A stretch of 64,000 nt of DNA from an uncultured Eubacteriales bacterium (GTDB taxonomy: Bacteria > Bacillota > Clostridia > Oscillospirales > Acutalibacteraceae): positions 124,001-188,000 of the forward strand of contig CAKUUD010000001.1 of NCBI GenBank assembly GCA_934692675.1, in the 5' to 3' direction. The position numbers were made by a program, and so were the translations under genes. This document shows positions 8,813-16,416 of the stretch, one piece after another. The notes under the pieces are model-generated. The model worked only from the letters and a program-made list of their open reading frames with translations, made no database searches and was not told where the DNA came from. Numbering within the stretch: the first letter of the stretch is position 1; each line of letters starts with the position of its first letter.

Positions 8813-8853
8813 AAAATGCAACCCTTTCCTGATTAAAAGATAGGTTGCATTTT
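8813..8853. repeat. 11-bp inverted repeat between divergent promoters
   Basis: AAAATGCAACC (8813-8823) and GGTTGCATTTT (8843-8853) pair around a 19-nt loop. It looks like a bidirectional terminator, but it lies between two divergent promoters where no gene needs one. Confidence 0.6.
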
Positions 8854-8897
8854 ATTTTTATAGTAACATAAAGCCGCAAAAACTTTAAATACAACTC

Positions 8898-8926
8898 TTG
8901 CATTTTTTAGTGATGTATTATATTAT
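8898..8926 (+). promoter_or_regulatory. Surface-protein promoter (copy A)
   Basis: TTGCAT (8898-8903), a 17-nt spacer and TATTAT (8921-8926). The same hexamers with the same spacing recur at 13410-13438 and 16335-16363. Confidence 0.8.
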
Positions 8927-8997
8927 AGATAGTATTATATAATATATTCAGATAAATATATGAAGAATTAACAAAACACAAAAGGAGAGTGCAAAAA

Positions 8998-11900
8998 ATG
9001 ACAAACAAAAAAGAGAATAAAATCTTAAGAAAAACCCTGTCGCTGACGCTGGCAATGCTGGTCAGCATCTTGGGCCTGCCGCTGGCGAAACCGCAGCAAG
9101 CGAGCGCCACGGAAGCTTCGGAGCCCAAATATTTGTCCGATATGACTATAACTGCCACGGCGAGCACCACGTGGAGCGACGAAGGTAAATATAATGGGGA
9201 CTTCTACAAAGAAATAATTGATAAGTATGATACTTACACAGCGGATAGCCCGCTCGAAATTGACTCTGCGGACAAGCTAGCGGCCTTTGCCAAAGTGGTT
9301 AACGACACCACCGACGAAGCCAAAGATAAGGACTTCAGTGGCAAATACGTAAAACTTACCGCCCCTATTGATCTTAAAGGCGGAACTCCGACTGTTACAA
9401 AAACACCCTCTGGCGATAAATTCAACATAAGTGTAACGAACCCCGTAGGACAAAACGGCGAAGCAATCCCCATAGAAAACGTATGGGTGCCGATTGGAAC
9501 ATTCAGCAACCGGTTTAAAGGCACTTTTGATGGCAATGAATGTGAAGTTAGGAACATGACTGTGCTTCTGAACAATGCTAATAGTGGAGTTTACGCCGGC
9601 CTTTTTGGTTGCTCAGACGGTGGAAGCATAAAAGATACGGGAGTGAAGGGTAATGTTTGCATTTTTGCTTCTAGTTATGATTGTTGTGCCGGTGGGCTGG
9701 TTGGTGAGAGTTATAGCAGCAGTAGTGGCAGCAGTATAACCGATAGCTATGCAACAGTTAACGTTTACGCTTCTTCTTCCTCTTCTAATCATGCTTATGC
9801 CGGTGGTCTGGTTGGTAGTAGTAATAAGGCTAGTATAAGCAATAGTTATGCAACGGGTAACGTTTACGCTTTTTCTGCTTCTTCTTCTGCTGCTTATGCC
9901 GGGGGGCTGGTTGGTTATATTAGTAGTAGTAGCATAAGCAATAGCTACGCAACGGGTAACGTTTACGCTTTTTCTTCTTCTGCATCTGTGTATGCCGGTG
10001 GGCTGGTTGGTGAGAGTTATAGCAGCAGTAGTGGCAGCAGTATAACCGATAGCTATGCAACAGGTAACGCTTCTGCTTCTTCTTCTTCCGTTGCTTACGC
10101 CGGTGGTCTAGTTGGCTATTTTGAAAGCAGCAGTAGTGGTAAGATTAGTATAATCAATAGCTACGCAACGGGTAACGTTTACGCTTTTTCTTCTTCTTCT
10201 TCTACTTGTGCCAGTGGGCTGGTTGGTTATTTTTATGGTTATGGTAGTACTATAAACAATAGCTATGCAACAGGTAACGTTTCTGCTTCTTCTTCTAAAA
10301 GTACTTGTGCCAGTGGGCTGGTTGGTTATTTTTATGGTTATAATAATACTATAAACAATAGCTATGCAACAGGTAACGCTTACGCTTCTTCTTCTTCTTC
10401 TTCTAAAGTTTATGCCGGTGGGCTGGTTGGTGATATTTATAATAGTAATAGTATAACCGATAGCTATTATTATTCCGGAGCTACGATTGATGTCCCATCG
10501 GGGAAGACACCCTCGAGCTACGGCACGGGGCTTACTAAAGACCAGATGACAGGCACCGAAAGCGGCAGAGCTCCGGAAAAAATGCAGAGCTTAAAAGATA
10601 GTGGCAATTGGGATTTTAATGATGATGTCACTGGAGTCAAATATTTGCCGCGTTTAAAAAATATTACGTATGTTGAAAACAGCAACCCCGCGCCTAGGTT
10701 TCCATTACCTTTTACGGCAAGTGATTTTGATTTTGGACCTACTAATTTAACCTACGACGGAACTCCAAAAGGAGCCACAGTAACTGCAAAATCCGGTGTC
10801 GAGGGAATTGGAGAAATAACTGCAAAATATTACGATTCAAAAGGAAATCAGATCACGGGACTTCCGACAGATGCAGGAAAATACACTGTAAAAATAGATT
10901 TTGTCGAAGGCAACAATGATGCTACCTGGAAGGGTATTACATTCCCTAGCTGGACATTTACAATAGGAAAGGCCGAACTTAAGACGGATTATTTTACATT
11001 TACTCCGCCTGTGGATAATCGTTATAATGGTTCAAAAATCTCACCGACCGTGGAGGTAAATGGCATTTCAGACATCGGGAATATAACTCTTAAATATTAC
11101 AAGTTGCAGGTGGAGGATGGCAAATTAGTTGTGCTCGATCCAACTAGCGAAGCTCCGACCGATGTAGCGACCTACGGCGTTTCGATAGATGTTCCCGAAA
11201 GTTCAAACTACAAATCAGCAACAAATTTGCGCCCAGATTGGAAAACAAAGTTCGAATCTGGTACATCACTCGAAGATCTCCCTTGGACATTTTCAATTTT
11301 GCTCGGCAATCCCGCAGATCCGGGCGCTCCTGGGACGGATAACAGGTGGCCTTATGGAAATCCATTGGCAACCTGGGAGCTGTCACCAGCCGGTTGGAAA
11401 TGGGTTAAGCCGGATGAAGTTCCAACTGTTGGCAACAGTGGCTACAAGGTATATTATTCCATCGCCGGTACCCTGGATAAATACGATTGGAATGAAGTCA
11501 TAAAAAATGGAGGATACACCCTTAAGCAAGCAGAAGGGTCACTCCCGGACCGACTTGAAACAACAGTTAGTCCTTCAGTAGATCCTGCGATTCCAAAATA
11601 CACAAAGCCAGAAAACCTTAAAGCGACTTACGGCCAGACTTTAGCTAATGTTGCTCTAAGTACTTTATATACCGGCTGGAGCTGGTTAGATGAAACCCAA
11701 TCTGTGGGAGACGTAGGGACGCACCAATTTAAAGCCAATTTTACGCAGTTCAAAGAGGGTACAACTGAAGCAGATGAAAATTTTGAAACAGTAACTGATA
11801 TGTTAAACGTGGAAGTCAAAAAAGCCGATCCGAAGTACTTTCTTCCTGCAAGCATATCCGCAACCTACGGCCAAAAGCTCAATGATCTTAATGATGACTG

Positions 11901-13323
11901 GCTCGTTTCTCCAGAGGGCTATGTTCCAGGTACATGGGCATGGGTTGAAGGAGATCAACTCGTTGGCGATGCGACTGAAACAGGAAGAGAATTTGATATT
12001 AAATTCACTCCGAAAGATTCTGATAATTACAATGAAGTAAATAAAAAGTTAACTGTAATAGTGAAAAAGGCCAACCTTAAAGCTAGTGACTTTGATTTTG
12101 AAGCATCTAACGTGGCGTATGACGGCAAGGAAAAAACTGCAAACATAACGCTGAAAAGTGGCATTGTCGGCGCTGGAGAGATAACATCTGTAGAGTATTA
12201 CAAAGATGGAAGCGAAACCCCATTACAGGGATTGCCGACGTCAGCGGGAACATACAAAGTGAAAATAAATGTTTCCGAAGGTGACAACTATAACAAAGCA
12301 GTAGAATTGAGTTCGGCAAATTGGATCTTCAGAATCGATCAAGATTCCCCGGAAAACCCAGTAACGCCAACGCCTAAAGCCGTAAAATACGGAACAAAAC
12401 TTTCAGAAATAACTCTGGACGACGGATGGAACTGGGTAGATGATACGATAGAAACCACAGTCGAAAATCAAGGATATATGGCTTACTACGATGTAGAGGA
12501 CGACACGAACTATGACTGGTCAAATATAGAAGGGTACAACTCTGAACTGCACAGAGTAGAAAGAACTTTGAAACTTACAGTCTTTGTTGATAAATCTGAC
12601 TGGGGAGAAGAAGTCAAAAACAATGACGAACTAAATTATGTCGATAAAGACGGAACCACCAGCACAGAAGTTGTCAAAAAGGACGTAACGTGGGTAAAAG
12701 AAGAATCGGACGGAACAAGCGCGTGGTATGGATTAGATAATTCCGAAGGTGAATTTGAACTTGGTTCAAGATTCTGGGTAAGATGGCTCAGCAAAGACAA
12801 AGAAGAATGGGAATATTATTACAATAATCTTGATGAGAAGCATAAAAATGCGGTAGATTCCGGCAGACTCTGGATATTCTTAGCTGGCGTAACAGCGCCA
12901 AATGGCCAAGAGTATGAAGGATTTAATAAAGAAGTGAAGTTCTATATCCAACTAGGCGAAGACTGGGATAAAGAGGATATAAACGCAGTATTTATCAGCA
13001 GTGGAGAAGATGAAATCTTAGACATTTCTTATGTTGATGATATGTCATCTCCGGCTGGAACCCGAGAATTTGCAAGGCTCACTCTTAAACATTTCTCACC
13101 GTATGCTGTTTACGATAACCTAACGGATGAAGAAAGAGCAGCACTGATGGAAAGCGGAAACAGAAATGAAGCAACTTCAGACGAAGATAACGTAATGTAC
13201 AGAGTGTGGAGTTTATTCACCACAGGCGATACCGCCACACCGCTCTTACTCACGGGACTTGCAGTGCTCGTGATAGCTTCAGGAGCAACTCTGATATTCC
13301 TCAAGAAAAAACGCAAAAAATAA
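8998..13323 (+). CDS. GLUG/MBG-repeat surface protein with C-terminal anchor
   Basis: 1441 residues. The ATG at 8998 is preferred over a GTG at 8989 because both paralogues begin MTNKKE and AAAGGAG lies at the right distance. A signal peptide (1 to about 36, ending ASA before TEA) is followed by a domain leading to VWVPIGTF...FKGTFDGN. Then come about eight GLUG-type repeats (GGLVG...SYATGNVYA), each closed by a serine tract. From about residue 575 MBG/YDG-like beta modules follow, then the C-terminal domain, TTGD motif, hydrophobic helix and KKKRKK tail. GLUG and MBG modules occur in large secreted adhesins. The last 315 residues are identical to the 3-4388 gene. Expected at the cell surface; ligand unknown. 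Confidence 0.9.
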   Translation: MTNKKENKILRKTLSLTLAMLVSILGLPLAKPQQASATEASEPKYLSDMTITATASTTWSDEGKYNGDFYKEIIDKYDTYTADSPLEIDSADKLAAFAKVVNDTTDEAKDKDFSGKYVKLTAPIDLKGGTPTVTKTPSGDKFNISVTNPVGQNGEAIPIENVWVPIGTFSNRFKGTFDGNECEVRNMTVLLNNANSGVYAGLFGCSDGGSIKDTGVKGNVCIFASSYDCCAGGLVGESYSSSSGSSITDSYATVNVYASSSSSNHAYAGGLVGSSNKASISNSYATGNVYAFSASSSAAYAGGLVGYISSSSISNSYATGNVYAFSSSASVYAGGLVGESYSSSSGSSITDSYATGNASASSSSVAYAGGLVGYFESSSSGKISIINSYATGNVYAFSSSSSTCASGLVGYFYGYGSTINNSYATGNVSASSSKSTCASGLVGYFYGYNNTINNSYATGNAYASSSSSSKVYAGGLVGDIYNSNSITDSYYYSGATIDVPSGKTPSSYGTGLTKDQMTGTESGRAPEKMQSLKDSGNWDFNDDVTGVKYLPRLKNITYVENSNPAPRFPLPFTASDFDFGPTNLTYDGTPKGATVTAKSGVEGIGEITAKYYDSKGNQITGLPTDAGKYTVKIDFVEGNNDATWKGITFPSWTFTIGKAELKTDYFTFTPPVDNRYNGSKISPTVEVNGISDIGNITLKYYKLQVEDGKLVVLDPTSEAPTDVATYGVSIDVPESSNYKSATNLRPDWKTKFESGTSLEDLPWTFSILLGNPADPGAPGTDNRWPYGNPLATWELSPAGWKWVKPDEVPTVGNSGYKVYYSIAGTLDKYDWNEVIKNGGYTLKQAEGSLPDRLETTVSPSVDPAIPKYTKPENLKATYGQTLANVALSTLYTGWSWLDETQSVGDVGTHQFKANFTQFKEGTTEADENFETVTDMLNVEVKKADPKYFLPASISATYGQKLNDLNDDWLVSPEGYVPGTWAWVEGDQLVGDATETGREFDIKFTPKDSDNYNEVNKKLTVIVKKANLKASDFDFEASNVAYDGKEKTANITLKSGIVGAGEITSVEYYKDGSETPLQGLPTSAGTYKVKINVSEGDNYNKAVELSSANWIFRIDQDSPENPVTPTPKAVKYGTKLSEITLDDGWNWVDDTIETTVENQGYMAYYDVEDDTNYDWSNIEGYNSELHRVERTLKLTVFVDKSDWGEEVKNNDELNYVDKDGTTSTEVVKKDVTWVKEESDGTSAWYGLDNSEGEFELGSRFWVRWLSKDKEEWEYYYNNLDEKHKNAVDSGRLWIFLAGVTAPNGQEYEGFNKEVKFYIQLGEDWDKEDINAVFISSGEDEILDISYVDDMSSPAGTREFARLTLKHFSPYAVYDNLTDEERAALMESGNRNEATSDEDNVMYRVWSLFTTGDTATPLLLTGLAVLVIASGATLIFLKKKRKK
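9640..10465 (+). repeat. Tandem GLUG repeats with (TCT)n serine tracts
   Basis: Units of about 75-110 bp encode GGLVG, a variable Ser/Gly-rich loop, SYATGN and a serine tract written mostly as TCT repeats. The trinucleotide tracts vary in length from unit to unit and stay in frame. Confidence 0.85.
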
Positions 13324-13336
13324 TACGAATTAAAAT
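12379..13336 (+). repeat. Long direct repeat, copy 2
   Basis: Same sequence by eye as 3444-4401. It ends at the first difference after the stop codon (AAAAC in copy 1, AAAAT here). Confidence 0.85.
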
Positions 13337-13366
13337 AAGCCTCGGGATTACTTCCCGGGGCTTTTC
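13337..13366 (+). terminator. Terminator of the second surface-protein gene
   Basis: AAGCCTCGGGA / TCCCGGGGCTT with a 5-nt loop and TTTT, the same stem as at 4402. Confidence 0.8.
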
Positions 13367-13409
13367 GTTGCAATCAATCTATTTAACGCAAAAATTTCAA
13401 AGCCAGCTC

Positions 13410-13438
13410 TTGCATTTTTCGACAATATGATATATTAT
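13410..13438 (+). promoter_or_regulatory. Surface-protein promoter (copy B)
   Basis: TTGCAT (13410-13415), a 17-nt spacer and TATTAT (13433-13438). It is followed by the same AT-rich leader and GGAGAG site as the other copies. Confidence 0.8.
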
Positions 13439-13502
13439 GTATGGTATTATATAATATATTTAAATAAATATATGAAAAATAAATAAAAAGGAGAGCTAAA
13501 AA

Positions 13503-16280
13503 ATGACGAACAAAAAAGAACGCAAAATACTAAGGAAAACCCTGTCGCTGACGCTGGCAATGCTGGTCAGCATCTTGGGCCTGACGCTGGCGAAACCGCA
13601 GCAGGTGAGCGCCACGGAAGCTTCGGGTGCAAAATATTTGTCCACGATTACTATGAGCGCCTCTGCGAGCAGCAAGTGGGACACCATGTACGATACGGGT
13701 CTCTTTGCTGACCTAAGTAATGATACTTTCTACAGTAGTCACTATACCACGGAGGGTACCGCACTTCAGATTTCTAACGCAAAACAGCTTGCTGCCTTTG
13801 CTAAAGCAGTTAACGAAAAAAAGAGGGATTTCAGTAACAAATATGTAAAACTTACACCTGAAGATAAAGTTATTGATCTTAAAGGTGACGAAACTAAGCT
13901 AAACATTGGAAAAACAACCTCCGGAGGTAATTTCAGCATAAATATAACAGGCACCGCGTCAAACGTATGGGTGCCGATTGGAAATTACGACAACCAGTTT
14001 AAAGGCAATTTTGATGGCAATGGATGTGAAGTTAGGAACATGACTGTACTTATGACTAGTGGTTATGTTTACGCCGGGCTTTTTGGTCGCATAGTAGGAG
14101 CAAGTATAAACAATACGGGAGTGACGGGTAACGTTTACGCTTCTTCTTCTTCTGTTGAAGCCGGTGGGCTGGTTGGTTTCGATTTTTATTGTAGCATAAG
14201 CAATAGCTATGCAACGGGTAACGTTTACGCTTCTTCTTCTTCTTCTGTTAAAGCCGGTGGGCTGGTTGGCTATATTTATAGTAATAGTAGTAGTATAAGC
14301 AATAGCTATGCAACGGGTAACGTTTACGCTTCTTCTTCTTCTTATTCTTATTCTGTTGAAGCCGGTGGGCTGGTTGGTTATATTAGTAGTGATAGGGGTA
14401 GTATAAGCAATAGCTATGCAACGGGTAACGTTTACGCTTCTTCTTCTTCTTCTTCTTATTCTGTTAATGCCGGTGGGCTGGTTGGTTATATTAGTAGTGA
14501 TAGTAGTAGTATAAGCAATAGCTATGCAACGGGTAACGTTTACGTTTCTTCTTCTGCTGTTAATGTCGGTGGGCTGGTTGGCTATATTTATAGTAGTAGT
14601 GCTAGTATAAGCAATAGCTATGCAACGGGTAATGTTTACGCTTCTTCTTCTTCTTCTTCTTCTTCTGTTAATGTCGGCGGGCTGGTTGGCAATAGTAGAA
14701 GTAATAGTATAACTAATGGCTACTACTATTCTGGAGCCACAATCGATGTCCCAGAAGGGGTGACAGCCTCGAGCTACGGCACGGGGCTTACTATGGACCA
14801 GATGACAGGTACCGGCACTGGTAGAGCCGATAAGACTATGACAGGCCTCTCCACAGACAATTGGGCTTTTCAGGCGGATAGCGGCAGAATCAGATATTTG
14901 CCTCGTTTAAATGTTATTACGTATAGTGAAAGCAGCAACCCTGCTCCCAGATTATTAGGCCCTTTAGTAACCCCTACGTCTAGCGACTTTGATTTTAAAG
15001 CACCTACTAATTTAACCTACAACGGCAGCCAAAAAGTAGCCACAGTAACTGCTACATCGGGGATCGAGGGAATGGGGAAAATAACCGTAAAATACTATAA
15101 TTCAGCCGGGACTAAGCTTACATCCGCTCCGACAAACGTAGGAACTTACACTGTAAAAATTGACGTAGCTGAAGGCGATAATTATGAGGCGAAGACCGAC
15201 ATCACGGCCGGCACCTGGAAATTCACGATCACTAAGGCCAGCCCAACGATAAAATCAACCTCCACAACCGCAACATATGCGCCTAGTTTAACGCTAGCAA
15301 AGATTTCTCTCCCAAGTACTACCGGAAATACGGCAGGTTCATGGGCGTGGTCTAGCTCTAGTACCGCTATTTCTAGTGCCGGAAAGTACACATACTCAGC
15401 GAAATACACACCTACTGATACCACTAATTATAATTCTGTTACAAGATCCATTACAGTCACAGTAAACAAGGCTACTCCAACGATAAAATCAACCGCTACG
15501 AGCGCGACATATGCGCCTAGTTTAACGCTAGCAAAGATTTCTCTCCCAAATACCGCGGGAAATACGATGGGCTCGTGGGCGTGGTCTAATTCTAGCACGG
15601 CTATCTCTAATGCCGGAACGTACACATACTCAGCGAAATACACACCTACTGATACCACTAATTATAATTCTGTCACCAAATCCGTCACAGTCACAGTAAA
15701 CAAGGCCGACCCGACGATAAACTCAACTGCTGCAAGCGCAACATATGTGCCCGGTTTAACGCTAGCAAAAGTTTCTCTCCCGAATACTGCGGGAAATACG
15801 GCGGGCTCATGGGCATGGTCTAACTCTAGCACGGCTATTTCTAGTGCCGGAACGCACAAATTCCCAGCGAAATACACGCCGAGTAGTACTAATTACAATT
15901 CTGTTGTCAAGGACATCCAGATCACAATCACCAAGGACACTCCTACAGCTGATGATTTCAATTTTGCCCCTCCATCTAACCTTGAGCACAGTGCTGATTA
16001 CAAAATTGCTATCATAACCCGGAAACCCGGAATAGAAGGCATAGGCGAACCGACGGTGAAGTATTTCACAAAAGTAAATGGAGAGCTCACTCCGCTGGGA
16101 GATTCGTCATTGCCGACGGATGTTGGAACATACTACGTAGGAATAAATGTTGGCGAAGATATAAACTACAACTCCGCAAGTGGTTTGACCTCCGACAATT
16201 GGAAATTCACCATAACCCCTGCCGGATTACATACCTATCAGCTCAGCAATGGCTCGCGGATCTACCTTGTAACTCAGTAA
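13503..16280 (+). CDS. GLUG/MBG-repeat secreted protein without membrane anchor
   Basis: 925 residues. The N-terminus (MTNKKERKILRKTLSLTLAM...) is nearly the same signal peptide as in its neighbours, then a VWVPIGNYDNQFKGNFDGN segment. About seven GLUG repeats with TCT-coded serine tracts follow (14110-14720), then one YDG-type module. Three tandem copies of a 78-residue MBG module (KSTxTxATYAPSLTLAKISLP ... TVTVNKA) come next and a final MBG module. The protein ends HTYQLSNGSRIYLVTQ. It lacks the hydrophobic helix and Lys/Arg tail of the 8998 protein, so it should be released or held non-covalently. The same ending appears in the next paralogue, so the end is genuine and not a truncation. 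Confidence 0.9.
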   Translation: MTNKKERKILRKTLSLTLAMLVSILGLTLAKPQQVSATEASGAKYLSTITMSASASSKWDTMYDTGLFADLSNDTFYSSHYTTEGTALQISNAKQLAAFAKAVNEKKRDFSNKYVKLTPEDKVIDLKGDETKLNIGKTTSGGNFSINITGTASNVWVPIGNYDNQFKGNFDGNGCEVRNMTVLMTSGYVYAGLFGRIVGASINNTGVTGNVYASSSSVEAGGLVGFDFYCSISNSYATGNVYASSSSSVKAGGLVGYIYSNSSSISNSYATGNVYASSSSYSYSVEAGGLVGYISSDRGSISNSYATGNVYASSSSSSYSVNAGGLVGYISSDSSSISNSYATGNVYVSSSAVNVGGLVGYIYSSSASISNSYATGNVYASSSSSSSSVNVGGLVGNSRSNSITNGYYYSGATIDVPEGVTASSYGTGLTMDQMTGTGTGRADKTMTGLSTDNWAFQADSGRIRYLPRLNVITYSESSNPAPRLLGPLVTPTSSDFDFKAPTNLTYNGSQKVATVTATSGIEGMGKITVKYYNSAGTKLTSAPTNVGTYTVKIDVAEGDNYEAKTDITAGTWKFTITKASPTIKSTSTTATYAPSLTLAKISLPSTTGNTAGSWAWSSSSTAISSAGKYTYSAKYTPTDTTNYNSVTRSITVTVNKATPTIKSTATSATYAPSLTLAKISLPNTAGNTMGSWAWSNSSTAISNAGTYTYSAKYTPTDTTNYNSVTKSVTVTVNKADPTINSTAASATYVPGLTLAKVSLPNTAGNTAGSWAWSNSSTAISSAGTHKFPAKYTPSSTNYNSVVKDIQITITKDTPTADDFNFAPPSNLEHSADYKIAIITRKPGIEGIGEPTVKYFTKVNGELTPLGDSSLPTDVGTYYVGINVGEDINYNSASGLTSDNWKFTITPAGLHTYQLSNGSRIYLVTQ
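14110..14720 (+). repeat. Tandem GLUG repeats with (TCT)n tracts
   Basis: About seven units of 75-105 bp. Runs of four to nine TCT codons separate the units, and the block SYATGNVYASSSS is almost unchanged between units. Confidence 0.85.
15237..15938 (+). repeat. Three tandem 234-bp MBG-module repeats
   Basis: Three consecutive copies of a 78-codon unit, each opening with TI[KN]ST and closing near VTVNKA or ITITKD. Copies 1 and 2 are closer to each other than to copy 3. Confidence 0.8.
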
Positions 16281-16297
16281 TTCGAAAAATTAAAACC

Positions 16298-16327
16298 AAG
16301 CCTCGGGAAAATCCCCCGGGGCTTTGT
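16298..16327 (+). terminator. Terminator of the third surface-protein gene
   Basis: AAGCCTCGGG / CCCGGGGCTT followed by TTG. Same family of hairpins as at 4402. Confidence 0.75.
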
Positions 16328-16334
16328 GCTGCTC

Positions 16335-16363
16335 TTGCATTTTTCAACAATGTGATATATTAT
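16335..16363 (+). promoter_or_regulatory. Surface-protein promoter (copy C)
   Basis: TTGCAT (16335-16340), a 17-nt spacer and TATTAT (16358-16363), starting only about 10 bases after the upstream terminator. The leader to the ATG is shorter than in copies A and B. Confidence 0.8.
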
Positions 16364-16416
16364 ATATGGTATACCCAAATAAATATATTAAAAATAAATA
16401 AAAAGGAGAGTTAAAA

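Noticed and set aside
8989..8997. GTG at 8989 as start of the second surface-protein gene
   Set aside because: It lies too close to the GGAGAG site, and both paralogues begin at the equivalent of the ATG at 8998.
9640..10465. Regular 75-110-bp repeats that look like a CRISPR or satellite array
   Set aside because: The units stay in frame within one long ORF and encode GLUG motifs with serine tracts; spacers are not unique sequences.
15182..15877. Three similar minus-strand ORFs
   Set aside because: They mirror the three tandem 234-bp MBG repeats on the plus strand and have no start signals.
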